Source: Bacillus sp. FJAT-29937 (GTDB lineage: Bacteria > Bacillota > Bacilli > Bacillales > Cytobacillaceae). From it: a stretch of DNA of 64,000 bases. The notes under the pieces are model-generated. The model was not told where the DNA came from and ran no database searches. It saw only the letters and a program-made list of their open reading frames with translations. Within the stretch, counting starts at the first letter, position 1. Every line of letters starts with the position of its first letter. Of this stretch, positions 1-9,797 are shown in pieces. Made by a program: the position numbers and the translations under genes. The stretch lies in contig NZ_LMAS01000009.1 in NCBI RefSeq assembly GCF_001509555.1, positions 26,443 through 90,442 on the forward strand, given 5' to 3'.

Positions 1-1
1 C

Positions 2-787
2 AGCTTCACAGGCTCTCGTGATGTTGGTCTGCGTATTTTCGAACGTGCATCTAAGCTGAATGAAGGCCAAATTTGGATGAAGCGTTTAATCGCAGAAATG
101 GGCGGAAAAGATACGATTGTTGTCGATAAAGAAGCAGATCTTGAACTAGCTGCAACATCAATCGTTGCTTCAGCGTTCGGATTCTCCGGGCAAAAATGTT
201 CTGCATGTTCTCGTGCAGTAGTTGTGGAAGATGTTTACGATCAAGTTTTAAACCGTGTTGTTGAATTGACAAACGAATTAACACAAGGCGATCCAACAGA
301 TCCAAACAACTATATGGCAACAGTAATTGACCAAAGTGCTTACAACAAAATCATGAGCTACATTGAAATTGGAAAGCAAGAAGGAAAGCTAATGACAGGC
401 GGAGAAGGAGACGATTCAAAAGGCTACTTCATCAAACCAACTGTATTCGCTGACCTTTCACCAGAATCTCGCATCATGAAAGAAGAAATCTTTGGACCAG
501 TTGTCGGCTTTACAAAAGCTAAAGATTTCGATGAAGCGATTGATATTGCTAACAACACAGAATACGGCTTAACTGGAGCAGTTATTACAAATAACCGTAT
601 GAACCAAGAAAAAGCACGTGAAGATTTCCATGTTGGAAACCTATACTTTAACCGCGGCTGTACAGGTGCCATTGTAGGCTACCAGCCATTCGGCGGATTC
701 AACATGTCAGGAACGGACTCTAAAGCAGGCGGACCTGATTATCTGCTTCTTCACATGCAAGCAAAAACAACTTCTGAAATGTTTTAA
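2..787 (+). CDS. pruA: L-glutamate gamma-semialdehyde dehydrogenase (P5C dehydrogenase), 3' part
   Basis: C-terminal half of an aldehyde dehydrogenase; the frame is open from the first bases of the window, so the start lies outside. It oxidises glutamate-5-semialdehyde (from proline or arginine breakdown) to glutamate with NAD+. The active-site stretch [12 protein letters not shown] carries the catalytic cysteine, and the ALDH C-terminal signatures [22 protein letters not shown] and [17 protein letters not shown] follow in order. It ends with TAA just before a strong terminator. RocA and PutC are the same family; this position near gatCAB fits the copy found downstream of pcrA-ligA-camS in many Bacillus genomes (recalled synteny, not tested). 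Confidence 0.93.
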   Translation, partial: SFTGSRDVGLRIFERASKLNEGQIWMKRLIAEMGGKDTIVVDKEADLELAATSIVASAFGFSGQKCSACSRAVVVEDVYDQVLNRVVELTNELTQGDPTDPNNYMATVIDQSAYNKIMSYIEIGKQEGKLMTGGEGDDSKGYFIKPTVFADLSPESRIMKEEIFGPVVGFTKAKDFDEAIDIANNTEYGLTGAVITNNRMNQEKAREDFHVGNLYFNRGCTGAIVGYQPFGGFNMSGTDSKAGGPDYLLLHMQAKTTSEMF

Positions 788-791
788 TGTT

Positions 792-831
792 AAAAGAGTG
801 ATTTGTCATTGGACAGATCGCTCTTTTTTTT
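792..831 (+). terminator. rho-independent terminator after pruA
   Basis: AAGAGTGATTTGTC pairs with GACAGATCGCTCTT across a short loop and is followed by a T-run, a few bases after the pruA stop. Confidence 0.85.
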
Positions 832-877
832 CGTTTTTTTACCTAGGAAGATATTAAGGGGTATTATTCTATAATCT

Positions 878-1130
878 CTTCCCCATTCATGTTCCGAAAG
901 GCAGTAATCGGTAAAAGCATCGCTGTCCCATTGCCCGTACGAGTTGGAAACAGCAGTTACCGGTAAAAGCACCACCGTTCCATTGCCGGTACGAGGTGAA
1001 AACAGCAATTGCCGGTAAAAGCACCGCCATCCCATTGCCCGTTTGAGGTTAAAAAGTCAGTTGCCGGTAAAAGCACCTCCGTTCCATTCCTCGTTTCAAT
1101 GCCCAAAAGACTTCCGCTGGTAAAAGCAAC
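878..1130. repeat. 52-bp tandem repeat array, five copies
   Basis: The marker CGGTAAAAGC (last copy TGGTAAAAGC) recurs at 909, 961, 1013, 1065 and 1117, exactly 52 bp apart each time. The rest of the unit (CCATTGCCCGTACGAG, then AACAGCAGTTGC) is conserved with point differences. Each unit contains a small palindrome, CGGT-AAAAGC-ACCG. A 52-bp period is not a multiple of three and the open frames across the array are not conserved between units, so it is read as non-coding. It fills the pruA-aceA spacer. Confidence 0.85.
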
Positions 1131-1183
1131 ACAGTAGTCATCGAAGTATCAATTGTAATTTTCTAAAAATTATAAAAATGGGG

Positions 1184-1212
1184 TTCCATTTCTAAAACAT
1201 CTGTTATATAAT
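1184..1212 (+). promoter_or_regulatory. possible sigma-A promoter of aceA
   Basis: A perfect -10 box TATAAT lies at 1207-1212. The -35 candidate TTCCAT at 1184-1189 is weak but sits 17 bp upstream. The first codon of aceA follows 75 bp downstream. Confidence 0.35.
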
Positions 1213-1286
1213 ACAAAATGTAGATTACAAATTGTGATATAACAAAATTTGAATTTCATCAAACATATTAAAGGAGGAGTAAACAA

Positions 1287-2579
1287 ATGACTAATTCAAG
1301 AGTGAAGCAATTGCAGGAAAGCTGGGAGATGGATGCACGCTGGAAGGGGATTGAAAGACCGTATTCTGCAGAAGAAGTCATTAAATTAAGGGGATCCATC
1401 GACATTGAATATACATTGGCACGAAGAGGAGCCGAAAAGCTTTGGAAGCTTGTGAATGAGGAGGATTTTGTTCATGCGTTAGGAGCATTGACAGGAAATC
1501 AGGCCGTTCAGCAGGTGAAAGCAGGATTGAAAGCCATCTATTTAAGCGGCTGGCAAGTAGCGGCAGATGCCAATCTTTCCGGTCATATGTACCCTGATCA
1601 AAGCCTGTATCCAGCAAATAGTGTTCCAAGTGTAGTCAAGAGAATTAATCAGGCACTGCAGCGTGCAGATCAAATTCATCATATGGAAGGGGATTCATCC
1701 ATTGACTGGTTCGCTCCGATTGTGGCTGATGCGGAGGCTGGGTTTGGCGGTCAGTTGAATGTGTTTGAATTAATGAAAGGGATGATTGAAGCCGGAGCAG
1801 CAGGCGTCCATTTTGAGGATCAGCTCTCTTCTGAGAAAAAGTGCGGACATCTTGGAGGAAAGGTTTTATTACCGACACAGACCGCCGTCAAAAACCTAAT
1901 TGCTGCTAGATTAGCTGCAGATGTGATGGGTGTGCCGACTCTAGTAGTTGCTAGAACAGACGCAAATGCGGCGGATTTAATTACTAGTGATGTAGATTCA
2001 TATGATGCACCTTTCATTACTGGAGAGCGAACACCTGAAGGATTTTTCCGAACGAAAGCAGGTCTTGACCAAGCTATTGCCAGAGGATTAGCCTATGCCC
2101 CATATGCGGACCTTGTCTGGTGCGAAACGGCCGAGCCTAATCTGGATGAGGCAAAGCGCTTTGCTGAAGCCATTCATGAAAAATTTCCTGGCAAAATGCT
2201 TGCCTATAACTGTTCTCCATCATTCAATTGGAAGAGCAAGCTTGATGATGAAACGATTGCGAAGTTCCAGATTGAGCTTGGAAAAATGGGCTACAAATTC
2301 CAATTCGTTACCCTGGCTGGCTTCCATGCCTTAAACCACGGCATGTTTGAATTGGCTCGCGGCTACAGAGACCGTGGCATGGCTGCTTACTCCGAATTAC
2401 AGGAGGCTGAATTTGCAAGCGAGGTGCATGGCTATACAGCTACTAGACATCAAAGGGAGGTGGGAACCGGATATTTCGATCAAGTTTCAATGACGATTAC
2501 AGGTGGAACTTCTTCCACAACCGCCTTAAAGGGCTCAACGGAGGAGGAGCAGTTTACATCTGCAAAACAGGAAGTTTGA
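1287..2579 (+). CDS. aceA: isocitrate lyase
   Basis: 430-aa isocitrate lyase, splitting isocitrate into glyoxylate and succinate in the glyoxylate shunt. The catalytic KKCGHLGGK loop is intact with Cys near residue 186. The metal-binding stretch [10 protein letters not shown] (about 146-155) and the motifs VARTDA and [10 protein letters not shown] are present. The start is ATG with a strong upstream AAAGGAGG site. Length is normal for the short bacterial type. A malate synthase gene, often next to aceA, is not adjacent here; the gene stands alone between two repeat-bearing spacers. Confidence 0.96.
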   Translation: MTNSRVKQLQESWEMDARWKGIERPYSAEEVIKLRGSIDIEYTLARRGAEKLWKLVNEEDFVHALGALTGNQAVQQVKAGLKAIYLSGWQVAADANLSGHMYPDQSLYPANSVPSVVKRINQALQRADQIHHMEGDSSIDWFAPIVADAEAGFGGQLNVFELMKGMIEAGAAGVHFEDQLSSEKKCGHLGGKVLLPTQTAVKNLIAARLAADVMGVPTLVVARTDANAADLITSDVDSYDAPFITGERTPEGFFRTKAGLDQAIARGLAYAPYADLVWCETAEPNLDEAKRFAEAIHEKFPGKMLAYNCSPSFNWKSKLDDETIAKFQIELGKMGYKFQFVTLAGFHALNHGMFELARGYRDRGMAAYSELQEAEFASEVHGYTATRHQREVGTGYFDQVSMTITGGTSSTTALKGSTEEEQFTSAKQEV

Positions 2580-2814
2580 TGATTTAGGTAGTATGCTTTT
2601 TCGTTTATCCATCATTCTATCGTGATTTTTGACCAATTTTTCTCCCATTTTCTCCTCTCTTCTTTGTGAAGGGGGGACTTTTTTGTCATGTGATTTTTCA
2701 AAGCTGGCACCTCTTGGTACAATAAAACATACATAATAATAGCCCTTCTTTTAAAATCTATATACAATGAACTTATTGGCGGCTGTTCCAGAAAAAACAA
2801 CAGGAGGTTTTACT

Positions 2815-3246
2815 TTGTCTAATAATATCGATGATTATATCCTCCAGGGAATCCATGGCCAAAAGCAAACAAAGCCTGATGAACGAAGGAAATTCCTTGG
2901 AACTTTGCGAGAGCGTATCGTGATTGCCCTCACACAATCCCAAATTAGAGAAGACGGCATCTATCCTCAAGTTGAAAAGGCGCTAAAAAATAATGGAAAA
3001 GCGCATCTTTACTTAAACGGAAATATGAATTATGAAGAACTTTCAAAGTATACAAAACTAGCTTCAAAATATAAGGTAGAATACACGATGGTGACTAATA
3101 AGGATTATAATTCAGAAATTGGCTTAGCTCTGGCCCATGACTATGCGATTGATAAAGAGGAGATATATGTAAAAAAAGAAGTGCCAATCAAAAAAGCGCC
3201 TAAAAAGAAAAAGGGATTCTTTTCGTTGTTTTCAAGGAGAAGATAA
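2815..3246 (+). CDS. YueI-family protein (DUF1694)
   Basis: 143-aa protein of the YueI/DUF1694 type, of unknown function. It has an N-terminal NNIDDYILQGIHG motif, a central segment on chain handling (LRERIVIALTQSQI, KAHLYLNGNMNYEELSKY) and a very basic C-terminal tail rich in Lys/Arg (PKKKKGFFSLFSRRR). I take the TTG at 2815 because AGGAGG lies 8 bases upstream; the frame is open further upstream (ATG 2767), but that leader has no ribosome binding site. It precedes gatCAB, separated by a repeat array. Confidence 0.8.
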   Translation: MSNNIDDYILQGIHGQKQTKPDERRKFLGTLRERIVIALTQSQIREDGIYPQVEKALKNNGKAHLYLNGNMNYEELSKYTKLASKYKVEYTMVTNKDYNSEIGLALAHDYAIDKEEIYVKKEVPIKKAPKKKKGFFSLFSRRR

Positions 3247-3281
3247 GAGTGATAGCCGATGAAATATCCGTTGCTAGCCTA

Positions 3282-3440
3282 CTGACGGACTTTTCAAGGT
3301 TCCATTATGTCCAAAAGTCCGTCCACGCCCCCTGGACGGACATTTCGCGTTGGTATCTCGCTCCAAAAGTCCGTCCACACCTCCTGGACGGACATTTCAT
3401 CCTCCCACCTCCCTCAAAAAGTCCATCCACGCCAAAAATG
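3282..3440. repeat. 52-bp tandem repeat array with GTCCGTCCA palindromes, three to four copies
   Basis: AAAAGTCC motifs have their G at 3317, 3369 and 3421, 52 bp apart, and CCTGGACGGACATTTC recurs at 3331 and 3383, also 52 bp apart. A degenerate earlier unit starts near 3282. Within a unit GTCCGTCCA and TGGACGGAC form a 9-bp inverted repeat. The sequence is unrelated to the array at 0.9 kb but has the same period. It occupies the YueI-gatC spacer (3247-3603), whose 3' part is AT-rich and probably holds the gatC promoter. Confidence 0.8.
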
Positions 3441-3603
3441 ACAAACATTTCTGTTTTCGCCAATGCGAATTGTCAAAACTCATGATAAAATGGCAGAGGT
3501 ACAAGTCAAATATACGCCCCGAAAATATTGCTTTAACGTGTGAAAGTTTGATATTATCTATATTATTGTGTCTATGGAATTACACTTTTGGAGGTGTCGA
3601 TAA

Positions 3604-3894
3604 ATGTCTAAAATTTCAACCGAACAAGTAAAACATGTGGCAAACTTAGCAAGGTTGGCCATAACAGATGAAGAAGCTGAGATGTTCTCAAAACAGCTGG
3701 GTTCAATGATTACCTTTGCCGAACAGCTAAATGAATTGGATACAGACAATGTGGAACCGACTTCTCACGTGTTAGATATGAAAAATGTGATGAGAGAGGA
3801 TATCCCTCAAGAAGGCTTACCGCAAGCAGAGGTTCTAAAAAATGCACCAGATCATCAGGATGGGCAAGTGAAAGTGCCGTCCATTATCGAGTAA
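3604..3894 (+). CDS. gatC: Asp-tRNA(Asn)/Glu-tRNA(Gln) amidotransferase subunit C
   Basis: 96-aa GatC, the small subunit that wraps around GatA and stabilises the GatCAB complex. It matches the family across its length: [15 protein letters not shown], then [17 protein letters not shown], and the closing region with [14 protein letters not shown]. The start is ATG with TTGGAGGTG upstream. First gene of the gatCAB operon; gatA starts 13 bases after its stop. Confidence 0.96.
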   Translation: MSKISTEQVKHVANLARLAITDEEAEMFSKQLGSMITFAEQLNELDTDNVEPTSHVLDMKNVMREDIPQEGLPQAEVLKNAPDHQDGQVKVPSIIE

Positions 3895-3907
3895 GGGGGG
3901 AAATACG

Positions 3908-5365
3908 ATGAGTTTATTTGATCATAAAGTATCAGAGCTGCATGAGCTTTTACATAAAAAAGAAGTTTCGGTTACTGATCTTGTTGATGAATCCTATAAG
4001 CGTATTAGCGCAGTTGATGATAAGGTACAGGCCTTTATCACATTAGATGAAGAAAATGCTCGTGAAAAAGCGCGTAAACTAGATGAAAAATTAGGCACGG
4101 ATGAATCAAAGGGGCTCCTATTTGGAATGCCGATTGGCTTGAAGGACAATATCGTCACGAAAGGCTTGCGTACAACAAGTGCAAGTAAAATGTTAGAAAA
4201 CTTTGATCCAATCTATGATGCAACAGTTGTGAATAAATTACATCATGCAGAAACGATTACCATTGGGAAATTAAATATGGATGAATTTGCGATGGGATCC
4301 ACTACTGAGCATTCTGCTTTCATGAAAACTCGAAATCCTTGGAATTTAGACGTGGTTCCAGGCGGATCTTCAGGCGGCTCTGCTGCAGCTGTTGCCTCTG
4401 GCGAAGTTTTGTTTTCTTTAGGAACAGATACAGGCGGATCCATTAGACAGCCTGCTGCTTTTTGTGGGGTTGTTGGGATGAAGCCGACATATGGCCGTGT
4501 GTCCCGTTTTGGCGTTGTCGCCTTTGCTTCATCATTTGATCAGGTTGGTCCGATAACGCGCACGGTTGAAGACAATGCCTATTTATTGCAGGCGATTTCT
4601 GGACTAGATCAAATGGATTCAACTTCTGCGAACATTGAAGTTCCTAATTTTGTAGAGTCATTAACTGGAGACATTAAAGGGTTAAGGATTGCTGTACCAA
4701 AGGAATATTTAGGTGAAGGTGTAGGAGAAACAGCACGCCAATCTGTATTAGATTCCTTAAAAGTCCTTGAAAAGCTTGGCGCTACATGGGAAGAAGTTTC
4801 CCTTCCTCATTCCAAATATGCATTAGCAGCTTATTATTTATTATCTTCTTCTGAGGCTTCAGCGAACCTTGCGAGATTTGACGGAGTTCGATATGGGTAC
4901 AGAACGGAGAACCCGGAAAACTTGCTTGATCTTTATAAAAAGACACGTGCGGAAGGTTTCGGTGATGAAGTGAAACTCCGTATTATGCTTGGAACCTTTG
5001 CATTAAGCTCCGGTTACTATGATGCTTATTATAAAAAAGCTCAAAAAGTACGTACACTGATCAAGAATGATTTTGATGATGTATTAAATAAATATGATGT
5101 CATTATTGGTCCAACGTCACCAAAACCAGCTTTCAAAATAGGTGAGAAAATTGATGATCCACTAGAGATGTATGCAAACGATATTTTGACTATCCCAGTC
5201 AACTTAGCGGGTGTGCCAGGAATTTCAATTCCGTGTGGATTTGATAACGGCCTGCCGTTAGGGCTGCAAATCATTGGCAAGCATTTTGATGAGAGCACTG
5301 TTTATCGTGTGGCACATGCCTTCGAACAGGCAACAGATTATCATAAACAAAAACCAACGCTGTAA
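3908..5365 (+). CDS. gatA: Asp-tRNA(Asn)/Glu-tRNA(Gln) amidotransferase subunit A
   Basis: 485-aa amidase subunit that releases ammonia from glutamine for transamidation of Glu-tRNAGln. The amidase-signature triad is visible as Lys79 (GLKDN), Ser154 (GGSSGGS) and Ser178 ([16 protein letters not shown]). The C-terminal part carries [13 protein letters not shown]. The ribosome binding site is AAGGGGGG before ATG. The operon continues into gatB 13 bases later with an almost identical ribosome binding site, suggesting matched translation of the subunits. Confidence 0.97.
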   Translation: MSLFDHKVSELHELLHKKEVSVTDLVDESYKRISAVDDKVQAFITLDEENAREKARKLDEKLGTDESKGLLFGMPIGLKDNIVTKGLRTTSASKMLENFDPIYDATVVNKLHHAETITIGKLNMDEFAMGSTTEHSAFMKTRNPWNLDVVPGGSSGGSAAAVASGEVLFSLGTDTGGSIRQPAAFCGVVGMKPTYGRVSRFGVVAFASSFDQVGPITRTVEDNAYLLQAISGLDQMDSTSANIEVPNFVESLTGDIKGLRIAVPKEYLGEGVGETARQSVLDSLKVLEKLGATWEEVSLPHSKYALAAYYLLSSSEASANLARFDGVRYGYRTENPENLLDLYKKTRAEGFGDEVKLRIMLGTFALSSGYYDAYYKKAQKVRTLIKNDFDDVLNKYDVIIGPTSPKPAFKIGEKIDDPLEMYANDILTIPVNLAGVPGISIPCGFDNGLPLGLQIIGKHFDESTVYRVAHAFEQATDYHKQKPTL

Positions 5366-5378
5366 GGGGGGAAATTTA

Positions 5379-6806
5379 ATGGAATTTGGAACGGTTATAG
5401 GACTTGAAGTACATGTTGAATTAAAAACAGATTCAAAAATCTTCTCGGCTAGCCCGAATCACTTTGGAGCTGAACCGAATACGAATACAACGGTCATTGA
5501 CCTTGGGTATCCAGGGGTTCTGCCTGTCCTAAATAAGAAAGTAGTTGAATTTGGGATGAAGGCGGCGTTAGCTCTTAACTGCGAAATTGCTCCGGTTACG
5601 ACATTTGACCGGAAGAACTATTTTTATCCGGATAACCCGAAAGCCTACCAAATCTCTCAACTTGATAAGCCAATTGGGGAGCATGGCTGGATTGATATTG
5701 AAGTAGATGGCTATAAGAAAAGAATCGGGATTACTCGTATTCATTTAGAAGAGGATGCGGGAAAGCTAACTCATGGAAATGGATATTCATTATGTGATTT
5801 CAACCGTGCGGGCACTCCGCTCATTGAGATCGTTTCCGAGCCAGATATTCGTACAGCTAACGAAGCTTACGCTTATCTTGAAAAATTAAAGTCCATTATT
5901 CAATACACAGGTGTTTCTGATTGTAAAATGGAGGAAGGTTCTCTTCGTTGTGATGCAAATATTTCGATTCGCCCAGTTGGACAGGAAGAATTCGGAACGA
6001 AAACAGAGCTGAAGAACTTGAACTCTTTTAACTTCATTCGTAAAGGGATTGAATATGAAGTTAGCCGCCAAGAGGAAGTCGTACGTTCAGGCGGAGTGAT
6101 TAATCAAGAAACGCGCAGATATGATGAAGCGACAAATACGACTATCCTTATGCGTGTGAAAGAGGGAGCAGACGATTATCGTTATTTCCCTGATCCGGAT
6201 TTAATCGATGTTCATATTGATGATGAATGGAAAGAGCGGATCCGCGCTGAAATTCCTGAGCTTCCAGATCAGCGACAAAAACGTTATATCGAAGAGCTTG
6301 GATTACCTGTCTATGATGCAGCTGTATTAACTGTCGTTAAGGAATCAGCTGACTTTTTCGAGGCAACAGTAAATGCTGGTGCAGATCCAAAGCAAGCATC
6401 CAACTGGATCATGGGTGATGTCTCAGCTTATTTAAAGGCAGAACAAAAAGAGCTTGCAGATACAGCTTTAACTCCAGAAGGGCTGGCCGGCATGATCAAG
6501 CTGATTGAAAACGGCACAATCTCTTCAAAAATTGCGAAGACTGTTTTCAAGGAATTAATTGAAAACGGCGGAGATGCTGAACAAATCGTGAAAGCGAAAG
6601 GATTAGTTCAAATCTCAGACGAAGGAGCACTCCTAAAAATCATCTCTGAAGTATTGGATAATAATCCGAAAATCATTGATGATTATAAAAATGGAAAAGA
6701 CAAAGCGCTTGGTTTCTTTGTTGGACAAATTATGAAGGCCACGAAAGGACAAGCAAATCCTCCATTAGTCAATAAGTTATTGTTAGAGGAATTAAAGAAA
6801 AGATAA
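5379..6806 (+). CDS. gatB: Asp-tRNA(Asn)/Glu-tRNA(Gln) amidotransferase subunit B
   Basis: 475-aa kinase/transamidase subunit that binds misacylated tRNA and phosphorylates its Glu. It begins [15 protein letters not shown]; the conserved [30 protein letters not shown] and TELKNLNSF blocks are intact, followed by the YqeY-like tail domain ([12 protein letters not shown] through [11 protein letters not shown]). The start is ATG at 5379 with AAGGGGGG 9 bases upstream; the longer frame inside gatA is discarded. A strong terminator closes the operon. Confidence 0.97.
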   Translation: MEFGTVIGLEVHVELKTDSKIFSASPNHFGAEPNTNTTVIDLGYPGVLPVLNKKVVEFGMKAALALNCEIAPVTTFDRKNYFYPDNPKAYQISQLDKPIGEHGWIDIEVDGYKKRIGITRIHLEEDAGKLTHGNGYSLCDFNRAGTPLIEIVSEPDIRTANEAYAYLEKLKSIIQYTGVSDCKMEEGSLRCDANISIRPVGQEEFGTKTELKNLNSFNFIRKGIEYEVSRQEEVVRSGGVINQETRRYDEATNTTILMRVKEGADDYRYFPDPDLIDVHIDDEWKERIRAEIPELPDQRQKRYIEELGLPVYDAAVLTVVKESADFFEATVNAGADPKQASNWIMGDVSAYLKAEQKELADTALTPEGLAGMIKLIENGTISSKIAKTVFKELIENGGDAEQIVKAKGLVQISDEGALLKIISEVLDNNPKIIDDYKNGKDKALGFFVGQIMKATKGQANPPLVNKLLLEELKKR

Positions 6807-6809
6807 GAT

Positions 6810-6852
6810 GAAAAAGCTGGTGGATTAATTTCCATCAGCTTTTCGACTTTTT
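6810..6852 (+). terminator. rho-independent terminator of gatCAB
   Basis: AAAAGCTGGTGGA pairs with TCCATCAGCTTTT around ATTAATT, followed by GACTTTTT, immediately after the gatB stop. Confidence 0.88.
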
Positions 6853-7011
6853 ATCCTAAATCATCGACATAATTCAAGTGTATTTCCCAGGAAAAGACTT
6901 GTTAATTTTCATATAGCGACAAAAAATGAAAGCAAGTCTATCCATTTCACTTTCACGGAAGGGATATGTAATAATAAGTAAGAATGACTTCGAAACAATA
7001 GGAGGGCTATA

Positions 7012-7575
7012 ATGAGCTTAAATCAATGGTTTGAAAAAGGTTTAACAGCAGATCAGTACATAACAGGAATGACGGTTAACCAGGAGGAAACGAACCTTAT
7101 TCTTGAGAAATTTTCACTATCAGATGCCGAAAAAGAAAGACTGGCTCCTTTTAAAGATAAAGGATTAAAAGCAATTGTATTAACCGAGGACTGGTGTGGA
7201 GATGCACTTTTAAATAACCCAGTCTTATTAAAAATTGCTGCGGAAATAGGAATGGAAGTCAGATTCATTTTAAGGGACCAAAACCTAGAATTAATGGATC
7301 AATATTTAACAAATGGAACATCAAGAGCTATTCCGATTTTTGTTTTTATCGATAAGGATGGGGAAGAGCAGGCTGTTTGGGGTCCTAGAGCGAAACAGAT
7401 TCAGGAAATGGTGGACCGTGGGCGCAGTCAGCTTCCTTCTCAGGATGATCCAGAATTTAAAGAGAAGCAAATGGCATTATATAAAAGCTTTAAAGATTCC
7501 TATGTGGAAGACACGTCACTAGGGCATATCGTAGCAGAAAGTATTATTGACCGATTGGCTGAACAAAGTAAGTAA
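7012..7575 (+). CDS. thioredoxin-family protein, single active-site Cys
   Basis: 187-aa cytoplasmic protein with a thioredoxin-like fold. The usual CxxC position reads TEDWCGDA, so only one cysteine is present, as in the Thioredoxin_9 group. The cis-Pro loop is visible as SRAIPIFVFID. A C-terminal helical extension of about 60 residues follows (RGRSQLPSQDDPEF onward). The substrate is unknown. The start is ATG with AGGAGG upstream. The next gene follows 20 bases later, so the two may be co-transcribed. Confidence 0.82.
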   Translation: MSLNQWFEKGLTADQYITGMTVNQEETNLILEKFSLSDAEKERLAPFKDKGLKAIVLTEDWCGDALLNNPVLLKIAAEIGMEVRFILRDQNLELMDQYLTNGTSRAIPIFVFIDKDGEEQAVWGPRAKQIQEMVDRGRSQLPSQDDPEFKEKQMALYKSFKDSYVEDTSLGHIVAESIIDRLAEQSK

Positions 7576-7595
7576 TTCTAAAGGATGTGCTTGTC

Positions 7596-8660
7596 GTGAA
7601 AAGAATGCAAAATGAGGTAACTGAAAGGCTTGGCATCTCTTATCCGATTTTTCAGGCTCCAATGGCGGGCGGAATTACAACACCAGCGTTAATCAGCGAG
7701 ACATCAAACTGCGGCGGGCTCGGCAATCTTGGTGCAGGTTATATGCTTCCGGAAGAAATGAACGCGGCGATTAAAGAGATTAGATCGTTAACAGGTAAGC
7801 CGTTTGGAGTAAATTTGTTTGTACCTAATCATCAGGTTTTTTCCACAGAGGCAGCGTTTGCTCAAGCTGTAAATGTCTTAAAAAAGGTTCAAGCTGATTT
7901 GGGAATAGAGAAAAGCAATTCCCAGTTAGATAAAGATCATCAAGCTCTCTTTGAACAGCAATTAGAGGTCATCCTAAGTACAAGGGTTCCGATCTGCAGC
8001 TTTACTTTTGGCATTCCTGATGAAATCGTCATTAAGGATTTAAAGAAACAGGGAACGATTGTAATCGGAACTGCTACGAATGTGAATGAGGCTTTGGAGC
8101 TCGAAGCATCTGGTGTCGATATGATTGTTGCCCAGGGAAGTGAGGCAGGCGGCCACAGGGGGACCTTTCATGAAGAAGGCAGCGGGTTAATTGGTTCAAT
8201 GGCACTAATTCCACAAATTGCAGATGCTATTAAATTGCCTGTTATTGCGGCTGGTGGAATTATGGATGCAAGAGGAATGGCTGCAGCTTTCGTTCTTGGG
8301 GCAAAGGTTGTCCAGCTTGGCACTGCTTTTTTAACATGTAAAGAAAGTGGAGCACATTCTATTTACAAAGAAGCCATATTAAATGCGACCGAGGAGCAAA
8401 CCACTTTAACGAAGGCTTTTTCCGGAAAATTGGCTAGGGGCATTCGCAATCACTTTATAAAGGAAATGGAAGGTCAATCGATCGGCATTCTTCCTTTTCC
8501 CTTGCAGAATGATTTAACAGGTCCGATAAGAAAACAGGCTGCTAAATTAAATAACCGGGAGTATATGTCCTTATGGGCAGGCCAAGGGTTGCGTCTAGCA
8601 ACAGAAACAACTGTAAAGGAATTAATGGATAAGCTTACGAAAGAATACTTGGAATTATAA
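7596..8660 (+). CDS. nitronate monooxygenase family flavoprotein
   Basis: About 354-aa FMN-dependent TIM-barrel enzyme of the nitronate monooxygenase / 2-nitropropane dioxygenase family, oxidising alkyl nitronates. Signatures: N-terminal YPIFQAPMAGGITTPAL, the NMO motif GSEAGGHRGTF near residue 180, then PVIAAGGIMDARGMAAAFVLGA and GTAFLTCKES. Two GTG codons are possible (7587, 7596); AAAGGA lies about 11 bases before 7596 but only 2 before 7587, so 7596 is used. ATG 7605 is also possible. Confidence 0.87.
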   Translation: MKRMQNEVTERLGISYPIFQAPMAGGITTPALISETSNCGGLGNLGAGYMLPEEMNAAIKEIRSLTGKPFGVNLFVPNHQVFSTEAAFAQAVNVLKKVQADLGIEKSNSQLDKDHQALFEQQLEVILSTRVPICSFTFGIPDEIVIKDLKKQGTIVIGTATNVNEALELEASGVDMIVAQGSEAGGHRGTFHEEGSGLIGSMALIPQIADAIKLPVIAAGGIMDARGMAAAFVLGAKVVQLGTAFLTCKESGAHSIYKEAILNATEEQTTLTKAFSGKLARGIRNHFIKEMEGQSIGILPFPLQNDLTGPIRKQAAKLNNREYMSLWAGQGLRLATETTVKELMDKLTKEYLEL

Positions 8661-8667
8661 AGCATAG

Positions 8668-8703
8668 AAAAAAGGAGGAACAATGATGTTTCTCCTTTTT
8701 TTG
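8668..8703. terminator. bidirectional terminator between NMO and ppaC
   Basis: AAAAAAGGAGGAAC pairs with GTTTCTCCTTTTTT around AATGAT. There are A-runs on one side and T-runs on the other, between two converging genes. Confidence 0.85.
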
Positions 8704-8711
8704 CGCCATGA

Positions 8712-9644
8712 TTATTTTTCAGTTAAAGCTCTTGTAAGTCCCGGAACGATTTGTTTCTTACGGGAAACAACGCCTTTTAATAGGGCGCGGTTATTTTCAA
8801 GCTTTACGTTATAAGCCTCTTCCACTGCTTTCGTTTCGTTTCCAACCGCGATGGCAACGGAATCATTGTTTAAAATGTCAGTAAGAACAAAAAGGAATAA
8901 ATCTAATTCCTTGCTTTTCACCACTTCGGATAGCTTTGCTTCAAGCTCGTCCTGGCGGCTTAGAACGTCATTTAAATCGACAGCATTTACTTGAGCAATT
9001 TCCGTTTTGTAGCTGCCCATTTGGAATTCTTTAGCATCTAGAGAGACTAATTCATCAATCGTTTTTTCACTCAGGTCTGCACCTGCCTTAAGCATTGCTA
9101 AACCGTATTCCTCTGCGTTTACTCCAGCAATTTCTGCCAGCTCGCGTGCTGCAGCCACATCTTCCTCTGTGCAAGTAGGAGATTTGAACAATAAAGAATC
9201 TGAAATAATCGCTGAAAGCATTAAACCTGCTGTTTCTTTACTAATTTCCACAGCATTTTCCTTATAGATTTTCTTTAAAATGGTCGCAGTACAGCCGACT
9301 GGCTCTGCACGGTAATAAAGAGGGTCGCTCGTTTCAAAGTTGGCGATGCGGTGATGGTCAATGACTTCAAGAACTCTTACATCACGGATATCCTCTGCAC
9401 TTTGCTGGAATTCGTTGTGATCGACAAGAATGACTTCACTAACTTCCTCAGCTACGGCTTCAACAAGACGCGGTGCCTCAACCTTGAAAGTATCGAGCGC
9501 AAATTGAGTTTCAGCATTTACTTGTCCTAAACGGATTGGTTCTGCCTCTACTCCTAATTTTGCTTTTAATTCTGCGTATGCGATAGCAGAACAAATGGAA
9601 TCTGTGTCAGGGTTTTTATGACCGAATACAAATACTTTTGACAT
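8712..9644 (-). CDS. ppaC: manganese-dependent inorganic pyrophosphatase (family II)
   Basis: 310-aa family II (DHH) pyrophosphatase, hydrolysing PPi to phosphate in the cytoplasm. Metal-binding motifs are HKNPDTDS at residues 9-16, LVDHNE and the DHH motif VIDHHRI; the C-terminal DHHA2 domain ends with [17 protein letters not shown], carrying substrate-binding SRKKQ. The start is ATG with AAGGAGAAGG upstream. A 7-bp inverted repeat (CTGTTGT/ACAACAG, 9687-9715) lies in its leader and could be an operator, but I cannot assign it. Confidence 0.96.
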   Translation of the reverse strand: MSKVFVFGHKNPDTDSICSAIAYAELKAKLGVEAEPIRLGQVNAETQFALDTFKVEAPRLVEAVAEEVSEVILVDHNEFQQSAEDIRDVRVLEVIDHHRIANFETSDPLYYRAEPVGCTATILKKIYKENAVEISKETAGLMLSAIISDSLLFKSPTCTEEDVAAARELAEIAGVNAEEYGLAMLKAGADLSEKTIDELVSLDAKEFQMGSYKTEIAQVNAVDLNDVLSRQDELEAKLSEVVKSKELDLFLFVLTDILNNDSVAIAVGNETKAVEEAYNVKLENNRALLKGVVSRKKQIVPGLTRALTEK

Positions 9645-9797
9645 AATCCTTCTCCTTGATTAAATAGAATAATGGCATTAAAAAGCCTGTTGTTATTTTA
9701 CCATATATACAACAGCAGAAAAAATCAACTTTCGAAAAAATAGAGGGATATGAACAAATATGGAGAAAGTATTACTAAAAGTTGGGAGGGCAGGCAG

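Noticed and set aside
790..1035. Minus-strand 81-codon ORF across the CGGTAAAAGC repeats
   Set aside because: It spans a terminator and repeats whose 52-bp period is not a multiple of three; no ribosome binding site.
5274..5378. Earlier start of gatB inside gatA
   Set aside because: AAGGGGGG precedes ATG 5379 and the conserved N-terminus [12 protein letters not shown] starts there.
9687..9715. Inverted repeat CTGTTGT/ACAACAG in the ppaC leader as an operator
   Set aside because: Only 7-bp arms with a 15-bp loop and no recognisable regulator; may be chance.
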